Assembly (NCBI GenBank): GCA_036346355.1
Contig: CM070585.1
Coordinates: 7,021,001-7,085,000 of the forward strand
Length of the DNA stretch: 64,000 nucleotides
Reading direction: 5' to 3'
DNA from: Rhipidocladum racemiflorum
Lineage: Eukaryota > Streptophyta > Magnoliopsida > Poales > Poaceae
Both the position numbers and the translations under genes were made by a program. Numbering within the stretch: position 1 is the stretch's first letter; each line of letters starts with the position of its first letter. Below the pieces are notes generated by a model that did not search any database, was not told the origin of the DNA, and worked only from the letters and a program-made list of their open reading frames with translations. This document shows positions 53,300 to 64,000 of this stretch, in pieces.

Positions 53300-56200
53300 T
53301 ACTAATACTGCTACTGCTAGATGGTCTTCACTAGTTTGTGTACATGGTTAACCAGAGCCCAGAGGTAGCCGCTTTACTCCTCCTAGTCACCAGAGACCAG
53401 ACTCGCCACTCACCACCACCACCATGGCTGGTTTTGTTTAACCTTAAGGGGGCTTATTTTGAAGTGATGCCCTGCTTTATCTTTCTTAACAGCCCTTTAA
53501 TCATGTTGTTTACCTTTGCTTTTGTTTACTTATCACTTGCTACTTACACTCAACACATATAACAAGCGTAAAGAGGAGAGCTCACAGCATAGCATCCCTG
53601 ACATTGCCAACTCTCACCTGCATTTGTTTATGCGCCCGGCTGCTCGCTTTCCCAACGAGCCTGGCTGTAAATTATGCACCCCCTTACCCTCCTCTCGGCA
53701 TTACTTGACTGTTTGCATTTTTAATGCTCGACACGGGCAATTATTTACACGCCATTCATGATCGGCATGATTAGTTTTGTTGAAGAAAATGATGGTCAAC
53801 ATTAGGTGGGGGTTGCACTCGAGGATTACCCCACAACAAAGCAATGGCACTTTCAGATTCATTTCATGATAGTTTTTTCCCCCTTGCTCATTTCCCTCTT
53901 CTTCTTCCTTCAGGTCTCCGAAACCACGTGATCCCTCTGTTTGCAGATATAAGTGTCCTACAACATCGATTAAACAGAGAGGTTCGATAAGCCAAGAGAG
54001 ATCGGAAGGAAAGAGCAAAGCGAATATTAGGGTTTTGGAAGTTTGATTAGAGCAAGTTTTACCCAGCTGAGAGAGATGCCCTCCAGAGTTCAGATTCTCC
54101 TCATCTCAATCTTTCTTTGCAGTAAATAAATAAAACTATTCGTTAGCCTCGGGGTTGGCGAACGCTGGAATCTAGCTTTAGATTAGTTAAAGCCTACCAC
54201 CCATGCAATACTTTTATTCACTGCAAACACGCTTTTGCCCCCCCCCCCCCCCCCCCCCCCCAAAGCTTTTAGACTTGTGTTTAAGAAAAGCGTCAGGAAG
54301 GAAGGAAGCTGTGACAAACAAATCTCTCTCCATGGCTAACAGCACTGCAAGAAGTGGCCTGCAAGTTACAAGTTATTCCCTGCCTGCTCTGCTTACCTCC
54401 TCTTTATCTTTCTTTCAGTGGCTCAGCATGCCCCTCTGCCTTTTTCCTCCTCATTTGCCTACCATTAGTGGCACCTTCACTAAACTGTTCACTCTTAAAG
54501 GGGAAGGGTAAGCAAAGAAACCCAATCTTGAGAGAAATGCAAACGTAAAGATTGGAAAGGATACGACTTCAAACTCCCCAGAACATGGACCACAAGCTAC
54601 TTAGATAACAAGCCTTGATAGATTGCTAGCCAGCCCCAGCTTTTTCATCTTTGAGAGGAAGACCATAGGCCCATAGCCATAGAGGGCTAGCCCTACATAT
54701 CTCCTTCGCCATCCATGACTCGGTGTCACACCGCGCAAGGCCCTCCCTTTTTCCGGTCTTGTGCACGGCAGCGCTGGTTGGCCTTGGCACAAGGCATTTG
54801 CCCGTGCTCCTCCGGCTCGCTCAGTCATTGAGGAATGGAAATGGACCCGACCATCTACCAGATTATCTTCTCGTGCATCATTATGCTCGCCAGAAAGGTT
54901 GCGGCAGATCTATGTCTTCTTTTCCAATCATTGTCATACATATTCATATGTACCATATGCTCACACATCGAATGCGCCTGCATCAGAACCGGATAACGGG
55001 AGGGCAGATCGATTCAGAGCTTGCTGTCAACAGGAGAAGGCAGAGGATGAGCTGAAATAAGACCAGAGCATTTTCTTTTCAGGAGAAAAATGAGCAGAAA
55101 AACATTATTGATATGGATTAGACTTCTTGTGTTTAGGTCCTACCTGTCGGCAGCGGGCCATCCGGTGTGATAAGCGAGGGTAGAGGATTGATTCCTGCAA
55201 ACAAAACAGCTCCAAGAAATAGCAGCCAAAGAACTCAAAGTAAACAAATGGAACAATGTCTGCATGAGATTAGCTGGCAATCGTGTCTTTTGGGGTAAGT
55301 CTAAAGCTAAAAAACACATCCATGTTATAGTGAAGATAAGATTTTTGACATCGGATTCGTCCCTCTCTCAGACCCTGCTCCCTGTACAGACTGCCCTGCT
55401 CACAAGTTCAGAGCGAATTTTCTTTTCTTCACTACAATATAATTGCAAACCTGTCCTTTAAAATTTGGAAATCATCAGAAGAGAATCCAGCAAATGATTT
55501 AAGGCTTTGATTCAGAAGAAAAATACTTTAAGATCCAGAATAGAATATATATTGTTTTGGTCTGAACATGCTGAGCTTCCTCAAAGTAAAAGAGCGATTA
55601 AACCAAATACACCATGCCTATCATAATTTGTACTACATGCTAAAAAAGCTTGTGCAAACATTTATTAGAAAGATGTATCGAGAAGCAAAGAACACAAAAG
55701 TAGTCTTAATGGGGTCATTACCAAGAATGAATGATTAGAGTTGAACATGGATTATTCAATTACAGTACAAGTTAGCACATAGTATCTCTGCATTGTGGGT
55801 ACACCTGTGTTAATTCAGCATTCAGTTCCCATGTGCTAGGGTACAGGATCTCTAATTGTGCTTAGGAAAGCGTATGTTACACCTTTCTGTAAAACCATAA
55901 ACAAAGCACAGTCCATGGCAAAGCCAGCTGCGCGGGATGCAAGTGAGTATATTTTGGTAAAGGTCTATGTTAGGTGAAACCTTCTTGTGGGCTATGATAA
56001 ATTGATAATCCAAACCAAGCATCCAAAATTAACGATTATTCTAAACCCTAATTATGCATTATGCCGTACGCTAATGGTCTTATTATATTCCACGAGCAGT
56101 GATTAGATCTGTAAACTAGTGCTTAGGCTGCAAAATACATATCTGGGAACACTAAAGAACTTCCCGCAGGAGGGAAAATAAACTAACAGCTGATAAGGGC

Positions 56201-58136
56201 AGCAGGCACCTTATTTTGTCAAGGCCAACCTGTTAATGATTAGCATGGAACTGGGGCATTTCTACTATATATCACATAACATTTTGTTCGTGTGCATATG
56301 CGTATGCGTGCGTGTGTGTGTTGTCTTGTGTGTGAAGGAAAAAAACCAATTTATAGTCATAATGTACCAGATCTGGTTACTTACTAGTGCCGCCTTTGCA
56401 TTTCTGGTATCTAATTCAATGTATCAAACAACTAGAATGTAAACTACCCTATTGAATGAGTGCGGCTGTCACACAGAACTACCCAGTTTTGCTTCATCTT
56501 CTCTGAAAGTTAATGTCATAACATTCTGTTTTACATGGGACAGGGTTGATTATATTTAAATTTTGTGCATCCTCTCTTACCCTGGTGCTATCTCTAAAGC
56601 AGTAGCAAACATCACATTGTGTGAAGATTGCGCGTGATGCTTTACATCCTTCCTCTTTACCATGATAATGTCCTTACCAAATGTCATATAAAGAAGCAAA
56701 TACTCAATTTTTTGAAAAAGATCACAAACATTCAAATTTGAATTCTATAAAATGTAAGCCTTTTTCATTTACTGGGTTTGATGCAACTGTTTCACTAGCA
56801 ATTACAACTTGTCTTCAAGAATTTGAATCAGACAACACCCATTATATAAGCTTGCAAATGCCCAATAAGCGTGCATTTGCATCAAGGGATAATTGATGAT
56901 TTGCCACAAAGTTGATGGTAATAGATGATTTGCCACGCCCTTATCTCAATGACACTTGGGTCCTGGAACCACATGTCAGCCTTGTATCAAAGGTGTCACT
57001 TGTCTTTATGTTCGGAGGCCTCTACATCCACCAGACCACCAGGCAGTAATAACAACAGCACGGTGGAACTGATTACTCCTCCCCAAGAGTGTTGATCTTT
57101 GTCCTTATCACCAATCTCACTCTTTACTTTGTTCATGAATTTAATAATCACTACCATTTCTTGTGCAGAACGCTTCATGTCCCTTTCGAAATCAACATCA
57201 CCAGGCAGCTAGGGAAACAACAATGCTAGCAGTACTAGTGGGTAATTGCTCTCCCAGGAATATAACATTTCTAGTACATGAATATCTGAGGTCCTAAAGC
57301 ACAGTTAAGGAAGAACACAACAGCAGGTTAAATTTATCAATTGGGCCTTTGCCAAAGAATGTGAAACATATAGCCCATGGGACACCTGTCCCACTTTGCT
57401 AATTGCTACTGTGGTATACAGTGCTACATTACTAGATGTCTTTCAAGTACAATGTTGTTGCTTCCAAGACCATTTTTGTGATACCATTAACCAGTTAAAT
57501 AATTCAAATTTTCAATAACATGTTCAGGCAGATGAATCTAGCGCGTGCAGAGAAAAATAGCATAAAGGCTAGTGGATTGTGTGAAAATATAGATGTACAA
57601 ACAAGTTCTCTATTGACAGGCGGAAACTAAACTTAACCCTACTTCTTCACAAGGAAAGCAGAAGGCCTAGTTGGCCCTATCACCAATGCTTTTCTCTCTC
57701 AAATGTAAGTTCATGTGAAGCTGTCATCCTCAACTGTATGATGGCAGTAAGGACACTAGGAAAAACAGCATTATGTATCAGGTTCTTGATGATGCCTGGT
57801 CCCTACCATATGAAAGGAGCTAAATTTATCTGAATTTAATGGCACTTTTGCATAGGATATACATCTCAGATTCATGTTCAGTTTTGAATCATAGAAGCTG
57901 AAAAGAACAATAATTAGGTTTCAATTTGCTGAGACACAAGAGTGTGGTAATCATGCTGTTGGTTTAAGGGTACCTTAGCATTTAATAGGCATGAAATGGA
58001 GTCATGAGCCTCATGGCATATATAGAACTCTTCTCAAATGGGCAATTATAACTATCGCCAAAACTTTTCTAACATTCTATAGATTTTTGTATAACAAGTA
58101 AAAAGAAAAGGAACAGATTGGTAGCACACCGAAATT
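53300..58136. other. Long quiet intergenic region between the bHLH and PPR genes
   Basis: There are 4.8 kb without a recognisable gene or complete transposon. Small frames (53701-54018, 54723-55060, 56681-56896, 56996-57178) have no known domain. A run of 25 C residues stands at 54238-54262. The right end (57600-58136) probably includes the 3' UTR of the PPR gene. The relative lack of transposons compared with the rest of the window may mean regulatory DNA. Confidence 0.4.
54238..54262. repeat. C25 homopolymer
   Basis: A run of 25 C residues, very long for plant nuclear DNA. It may be real or a length artefact of sequencing or assembly. Confidence 0.9.
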
Positions 58137-59936
58137 TTACCAGTAATCTCTGCAAGAACAAGACCCTTCTCTGAAACGATGAAATCGATTTGCATCCCTA
58201 ACAATTATGCACCTCCCATAAACCTTGCTTAGAAGTTTTATGGCATTATGACAATCTCTGCAAACCCGTAGGTTCTTTACTACCCTAATAGGTGTGCCAG
58301 GCGCAGTGCTAATCAGCCCAAAGGCAATTGCAAGCTTCTCGCTGTGAAGAGCAAGTGAACTCTCTTTCACATCCTCATCGTCAATATCAAGCAGCACTTG
58401 TGAAGTGTCTGGAGCATATCCTACAATTTTCAACTGCTGACACATCTCACTTAGCATATCATATATATCCTTCTTCCTTGAGTGACTGTTATCTCCGGAA
58501 ATGAACTCATGAATCACACCATCAAGTTCTATTGAGCTGCTCCCAGGTACCTTCTTCACTCCACGATCCAACATCAGCTTCCTCACCTTATGCACTCCTT
58601 TCCAGTTGCCCTCTAGCGCGTATATGTTGGACAGCAACACATACCCCGCATGATCATTTGGCGCAGCCTCAATAAGCCTATGGCCTGCCTTCTTTCCCAA
58701 CTCGAAGTTATTGTGAGTTCTACAAGCACCCACTAGGGCCTTCCACACGGCAGCATCTGGCTCCATTGGCATCATCTGGATCATCTCCTCAGCCTTCTCA
58801 AACAGCCCCGCGCGGCAGAATAGATCCACCATGCAGCCATAATGGGCAATGTCGGGCTCAATACCATAAATATCGGTCATTCTCTCGAAACACCTTGCAC
58901 CTTCCTGGACAAACCCCCCGTGGCTACAAGCATTCAGAACACTGTTAAAAGTAATCTTGTTAGGCAGGGAACCTGTGGACTCCATTCTAGCAAAAAGCTC
59001 CAGAGCTCTCTCACTGCAGCCATTTGTCGTGAAACCTGCTAACATCGCATTCCAAGTATCCACGCTCCTCGTTGCACACGAATTCTCAAACACATGAACT
59101 GCACCCTCAATGAAACCACACTTTGAGTACATGTTTATGAGAGCTGAACTCAACTTCTCGTCGACCTCAACCCCTTTCCTGCAAACATATGCATGTGCCC
59201 AGAGCCCCTGCGCCAGCCCTCCCATGTACGCAATTGCCGAGATGACGCTCACCAACGTCACCCTATCAGGTTGGCAATTCCGGCTCGCCAGCATCTCCCG
59301 GAACACTGCGATTCCCTCCTCATACTCCCCGTTCACAACGCACCACGCAATGACCGTGTTCCAAGAGACCGAGTCCCGGGCTGGCATCCGCGTGAAGAAC
59401 TCCCGGAGCGCGTCAGCGTCCCCACCCTCCGCGTACCCGCGCAGCAGGCAGTTCCACGCGACCACGTCGTCCTCGGGCCCGCCGTCGAACACCTTGCGCG
59501 CGTCAAAGAGCATCCCGCGGACGGCGTAAGCGTGGACGAGCCCGTTCCGCACGCGGCGGTGGGACACGACCCCGCGCTTGGTGGCGTGCGCGTGGAGCTG
59601 CGCGGCGGTGGGGTGGTCCCGCTTGCGCGCGCAGCGCCCCAGAGCGAGCGCGTACGCCGCGGGGTCGGGGTCGGCTCCGGAGCGGAGCAGGTGGTCGAAC
59701 AGGCGGACCGCGAGGTGGGGGTTGAGCCGCATGCGCGCGGTGTACGACGCCGCGAGGGAAGCCGCTTGCGTTTGGGCGTCACATGGCGGCGGTTGCGGTT
59801 GCGGCGAGGGCGGCAGCTGCTGCCGTTGCGGCTTCGTAGCCGCGGCGAGTGTGGTGGAGGTGAGGAAGAAGGGCACGGTACTGGGGGGAGGCATCACCCG
59901 CGGCGGCAGAAGCGAGCGCGCGGCCGGGGAGCGCAC
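58137..59936 (-). CDS. PLS-class PPR protein with DYW domain (organelle RNA editing factor)
   Basis: A 599-residue protein from one exon, typical of plant PPR genes. Residues 1-60 are Pro/Ser/Thr/Ala-rich with few acidic residues, like a plastid or mitochondrial targeting peptide. PPR repeats fill about 60-430 (for example DVVAWNCLLRGYAEGG at 157-172, SVSWNTVIAWCVVNGEYEEG at 189-208, DTWNAMLAGFTTNG at 293-306). The E/E+ region contains the PG box VPGSSSIELDG (463-473). The DYW deaminase domain (about 507-599) has HSE (531-533), CRDCH (559-563) and the terminal CRDYW, so the zinc-binding and catalytic residues are complete. Such proteins bind one or a few organelle transcripts and convert C to U. 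The target is unknown. A second in-frame Met at residue 15 is an alternative start, but the longer form keeps the basic targeting start. Repeats are fewer than average for this class. Confidence 0.95.
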   Translation of the reverse strand: MRSPAARSLLPPRVMPPPSTVPFFLTSTTLAAATKPQRQQLPPSPQPQPPPCDAQTQAASLAASYTARMRLNPHLAVRLFDHLLRSGADPDPAAYALALGRCARKRDHPTAAQLHAHATKRGVVSHRRVRNGLVHAYAVRGMLFDARKVFDGGPEDDVVAWNCLLRGYAEGGDADALREFFTRMPARDSVSWNTVIAWCVVNGEYEEGIAVFREMLASRNCQPDRVTLVSVISAIAYMGGLAQGLWAHAYVCRKGVEVDEKLSSALINMYSKCGFIEGAVHVFENSCATRSVDTWNAMLAGFTTNGCSERALELFARMESTGSLPNKITFNSVLNACSHGGFVQEGARCFERMTDIYGIEPDIAHYGCMVDLFCRAGLFEKAEEMIQMMPMEPDAAVWKALVGACRTHNNFELGKKAGHRLIEAAPNDHAGYVLLSNIYALEGNWKGVHKVRKLMLDRGVKKVPGSSSIELDGVIHEFISGDNSHSRKKDIYDMLSEMCQQLKIVGYAPDTSQVLLDIDDEDVKESSLALHSEKLAIAFGLISTAPGTPIRVVKNLRVCRDCHNAIKLLSKVYGRCIIVRDANRFHRFREGSCSCRDYW

Positions 59937-60544
59937 GGCGCGACACGAGGAGAGGCCGCCGTGCCCGTGCGCGCACCGGTGCCGCGACGCGACAGCGGAT
60001 CAGGTTGTAAGTCGTGTGGACGTGTGATCCCCCGCCCACGTCAACTTTTCGAAGAAAAACTAGGCCTAATTGCGCTAGGCCCAACAGCAGCTTGAGATGT
60101 CCGGTGTTGGGCTTAGCCTGCCGAATGGCCTGAGTAGCAGTGAGAAATGCAGCGGATGGGCCTTAATCGAGGTGGGAAATAGAGATCCGCGAAGGCCGTA
60201 ATGTAATGTGATGTCGTCGCTAAACTCATTTCGTGGATCTAATGGAGCTGGGTATTCTTAACTTCAATATCTAGCTTTATCAGATCTGTGAAGCTGGAGT
60301 TGTGAGTATATTAAAAGTGTTTAAATGGATTATCTTTTTATATTTTAGAACAAAAATATAAACTTAATTCACTTTATTTTAGCCTACAAGTTTCAAATCT
60401 GAGGTGAAACTTGGATCTGAAGCTCTGCCAAACAGGGCCTTAACCCATAGCAGAGCAGGAGAAGGATTTGATGGTGATGCGGCGATTATTTTAAATCGAC
60501 GAGAGTGCAATATGGTTGGGTTCTTGCCCCTTGATTAGTACAAG
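59937..60544. other. Upstream region of the PPR gene
   Basis: GC-rich leader sequence and promoter of the minus-strand PPR gene; no clear TATA box is called. The long plus-strand frame 59193-60095 is the antisense shadow of the PPR exon. Confidence 0.45.
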
Positions 60545-60552
60545 GCCGGGCC

Positions 60553-61058
60553 CAGGGGTGTACCCAGGGGGGGCTAAAGTGGGCTCTAGCCCCTCTACAG
60601 CTGGCCACTGGTACTTATGTTATATCGCTATATGCTCGTTGTATTATAAATTGATACGATTTTTGTCTTTCTATTTGATGTTATTTTGTTATAATTTAAT
60701 ATTAAAGTACGCTAGCTTTTTTTTGTTAGCTATCCTAAAATACTTAAGTAGCACATCCTTAAATTGTTTGATGAAATATCTATGGATATAATTAACATCT
60801 ATAGCATATTTGTAAGGCTAGCTACTTGAATATAGAAGAAAAAAAATCATGACGCCACCTCAAGAGAGAAGGCGTACATGTAGGATCTAAAGATAGCAAG
60901 AGACTTGCCACCAGTTATTTATCGGTTTTTGCATTTAGTGCGACGCAATTCATAGGATTTTAGTTTGATCAACCTAGCTAAAATTATTGCTAATTTTTCA
61001 CCGACCACTAAGTTAACCCATAAGCCTCCCATCTATTTTTATTCTGAGTTCGTCACTG
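60553..61058. mobile_element. Non-autonomous hAT element (CAGKGGYG family)
   Basis: The 506-bp element starts CAGGGGTGTACCCAG and ends CTGAGTTCGTCACTG. The 8-bp duplication is GCCGGGCC on the left (60545-60552) and GCCGGGTC on the right (61059-61066), one mismatch. The ends resemble those at 9800-11528. No transposase is encoded. Confidence 0.75.
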
Positions 61059-61066
61059 GCCGGGTC

Positions 61067-61957
61067 CCCATGCCCTAATGGCATTCATTATCCCCATCAT
61101 ATATCCACATTGCTGCTAGTGCGTGACGAACTTAGCTTAATTACTCGAGTAGTTGATTACTTAATTAAAAGTAGGTACGTAAGCAACTTTTAACATGCGT
61201 GCCAAAGTTTGTTCGCATCACCGTGGATGTCCATCTTGCATGCCATTGTTTACTTAATCTTAACCATCAAGGTTTGGTTAAGTCAGAGTCATCGGGTATT
61301 CCTGTCACCTATAAATGTACGTACGTATGATACTGTAATTGTGTAACTATAAACTTTTTTTATATTTTTGTAGTAATTAGTTGCTTGTAATATTTATATG
61401 GTAGCACAGCATTGCAGTACTCTACGTCAGAATTTTTATATTTTGCAATTTCTCTGCTTAAAGTTTGAATCGGGGCAATCGGCAAGTACGTCAAAACATA
61501 ATTGTTGGATTTAATCGAACACTTTCAAAGATTTTCAAGGAGATTTTATCGCATCATCTTTGTGTTGCTTAATTAGGTATTGCTAATAGACACGCGTATA
61601 AAAGCGAGGGGTTAGGGCTTATCCACATCAGTCCAATGAGAGGAGGGGTTTTTGGAGCCAAATATGCAATCCAATCAGACGCATCTAAACTGGCAATAAT
61701 TTAAGGAGATGTGAAAACAAGGTATGCTTTATGCCAAGAAACAAATCTTTGTGCGCACTTGCGATAAGAAAGAGTAAATTTCATAACACCGCATGTTTAT
61801 AGTATACATTACTAAAAAATTATATATTTTAGCAAAACTCATGTCACAAAACTATAAGTTTTAGAATTATTCCATTTTTATAATATATCTGACAATATAA
61901 ACCATATGACAATCCTACGCTTGAGACTGTTTCATTTTTTGACAATTCTGTACGTAC
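61067..61957. other. Intergenic DNA, no feature recognised
   Basis: AT-rich sequence with no supported gene. Confidence 0.4.
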
Positions 61958-62489
61958 TAGGGGTGGCAACGGGGTAAATCCCTGCGGGGAACACCCTCCC
62001 ATCTCCGATCCGTGATAAGCAAAACTTTCCCATCCCTATCCCCTCAAACGGGGCTTAATTCCCCTATCCCCAATCCCCGACGGGTTCGCGGGGCCCCGAC
62101 GGGGATTAATCTCCGAAAATGCTACATGAAAGACTATATGCTACATGAGTGAATCACTAGAGTAATGATGCATGTGTAATTGAACTTTGAGTGAATTACT
62201 AGAGTAATGAGTTAATCAACAGAGTAATTCATATTTAGCATGTTTATTAATAATAACCTCACAAATATTTTATTTTATTTTGAGAATTGATCATTTGCTC
62301 CCACCTATTAATGATATCATGAAGACGAGGATCACGGATAGAGAACGGTGGAACGTCCACGTCCCTACGATCACGAACGGGAGTAACATTTCCCCGATAG
62401 ACCGGGGGGGGGGGGGATTTCCTCCATTCCTATCCACTAATAAAGGTATTCCTTGCGGAAAACGGTGATCGGGGCCATTGCCATTCCTA
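61958..62489. mobile_element. hAT-like element (TAGGGGTGGCAACGG family)
   Basis: The element begins TAGGGGTGGCAACGGGG and ends CGGGGCCATTGCCATTCCTA. The subterminal parts hold many CCCCGACGGGG/CGGGGATT strings. The TIR is imperfect and a clean 8-bp duplication is not seen (GTACGTAC against ATAGTACG). It contains a G13 run near 62404. About 532 bp, noncoding. Confidence 0.65.
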
Positions 62490-63887
62490 ATAGTACGCTG
62501 CTACAGAGTACTATTAGCATGTTGCTTGGGCCCGCCCGGTGCGAATGTGATGCACTGACATCAAGAATCTCAAAGTGGATTAATTAACCGCTGCGCGTGT
62601 GATTAACAAATAAAGAACAAACGGTGGCTACTTTGGACATTGATACACAGTCCCTAATACACACTTTTAACTGTTAATTTTTTAATTACATATCAGTAAA
62701 TATTATTAAAAAGTATAACGATATGAAATGAAAGTATGTTCGATGATCAATCGAGTTATATAATTCCTATGTGAGAAATCTAGATACTTTTGTGTATATT
62801 AATAATAATTTAAAAAATGAATTACATATATTTTAAAATAATACTAACTTCATCCGATGTAAATGGTTACTCCTATCTTTTAGACATAGGCACGACCAAT
62901 AAAAAATAACGGAGAGAGCATGAGTGCTTCTTACTACTCTAGTTAGTAGGGTACGGTGGAAAGGCAGGCAAGCCAGGAGGAAGTGACCGGCCGCGTTGCC
63001 ATTGGCCGGGCGGGTGCATGGGCGAGGCGCACGGCGCCGCGACGTTTCGCGCTGTGGTTGGCGGGCGCCGCGTCGATGGGGGTGGGCCGCCTGGTGTGGT
63101 ATCCGGTGATAGGCTGCTAGATCCTCCGTGGCCAGCACGGTCTCGGTCTTTCGAAATTATAAGTTTTATTGATTTATGTGTAATAATTTTTTTAAAAAAA
63201 TGACTCTTTTTTAATGTAATTAGAAAAATAATCTCTTTCTTGATCGTGGAAACGTCAGAAAGTGATACGTCACCTTCCGCGCTCCGTTACCGTAGTAGAC
63301 ACTACCGTTGTCTCCTACCGCGGTAAGCAACACCTTCCGTGGTAGGGGCGTGTGGAAGGTGACACGTGTCATCTTTTGATACTTTCGCGGTTGAGAATGG
63401 GGTTATTTTTATGATTACGTTTTGCGATTGGACAAAATTTAAAGAAAAAAAAATCCGACACTAAACGATTTTCCGTCCCTCAAGCTCGGCTGTGGCGTGA
63501 CGCAAGGTGGACTCGCGTCCGTCAGATCTCATGTGCATTGGCATTTGCATTTCAAACGTGTGCTTTCCGTGATCAGACGGGACAGGTTGGATTGGATTTG
63601 TGTGCCCATATGCCATATGTAGACGAGGAAAGAAGAAAAAACAAATGTTGTGTTCACAACCCATATATGCATTGAGATTTGTGCTTGTGAAGTACTTTTG
63701 TAGTACTCCTTTTCCCTCAACTCATTTGAATTTCAAATGAACTTGCACAAATCTTAATACATAATGGACAATGCAGATATCCATTGTATACACAATGGGC
63801 TGTACAAAATCCTCTCTCTATGTAGATGACCTTTGCTAGCTCGGTGTGCCACTGGTACTATAGACCATGAGACCAATGACTCCAATA
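62490..63887. other. Intergenic DNA, no feature recognised
   Basis: Mostly AT-rich, with a GC patch at 62950-63130 that gives unsupported frames on both strands. At 63240-63400 there are repeated GTGACACGT/CACCTTCCGCG strings but no recognised element. Confidence 0.4.
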
Positions 63888-64000
63888 TAGAGGTGGGCAT
63901 CGTGTCGGGCAGGCACGGCACAGGTTCATCGGGTCACTTGTCTAAATCATGCCGTGCCACCACGGCCCGATGTACCCGCTATACCGTGATATGTCGGCCT
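63888..64000. mobile_element. Left end of a hAT element, cut by the window edge
   Basis: It starts TAGAGGTGGGCATCGTG and has the GGCACGGC/GCCGTGCC-rich subterminal sequence of the family at 8668-9226. The 8 bases before it, CTCCAATA (63880-63887), should recur after its right end outside this window. Confidence 0.75.

Noticed and set aside
59193..60095. A 300-codon plus-strand open frame
   Set aside because: It is antisense to the PPR exon and its leader; GC-rich codon positions keep the complementary strand open.

Overview
The window is nuclear DNA from a grass and looks most like rice (Oryza). The reasons are GT-AG introns in multi-exon genes, first exons with high GC, an F-box family typical of cereals, and intergenic DNA packed with small transposons (hAT, PIF/Harbinger, Stowaway, Helitron, copia and a gypsy-type solo LTR). 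No bacterial, viral or organellar segment was recognised. The species and chromosome are inferred; from memory only, a chloroplast HSP90 gene near this kind of bHLH gene resembles the duplicated blocks on rice chromosomes 8 and 9.

Four intact protein genes are well supported. (1) A type II phosphatidylinositol 4-kinase gamma has a single coding exon at 18992-20938 (+), with a leader intron and a short upstream ORF. (2) A plastid HSP90 chaperone has 19 exons at 31824-36180 (+) that join in frame into 798 codons plus stop. (3) A bHLH transcription factor of the bHLH49/BEE/CIB type has 7 exons at 50674-52919 (-) that join into 430 codons plus stop. (4) A PLS-class PPR protein with a complete DYW domain lies at 58137-59936 (-).

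A fifth, easily missed gene is a small secreted-peptide precursor of the RGF/GOLVEN/CLEL type on the minus strand (25416 down to 24886). Its signal-peptide exon is followed by an exon ending in a DY...HPPKNN motif. A second phase-compatible exon farther downstream (24238-24420) ends in a different DY...PINN motif, which suggests that one signal peptide may serve two alternative hormone exons. An F-box/LRR gene at about 38760-40440 (-) is present but broken by several frameshifts.

Layout: 1-16900 is almost all transposons and repeats, several with readable target-site duplications (TSDs). 16990-21400 is the PI4K gene, and 23295-25416 holds a hAT element and the peptide gene. 26087-31461 is a repeat region that includes a long fold-back element just upstream of HSP90. 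37644-38518 is a second copy of the hAT family seen at 5506. 38760-41120 is the F-box pseudogene followed by a LINE-like tail. 41850-50220 contains two diverged copies of a segment, one of them split by a decayed copia element that itself carries a solo LTR. 50674-59936 holds the bHLH and PPR genes with quiet intergenic DNA between them, and the right end returns to hAT elements.

The genes do not form a pathway; they are independent loci. The most unusual signals are the two-exon peptide locus, the nested and datable insertions, and the 301-bp fold-back element upstream of the HSP90 promoter.
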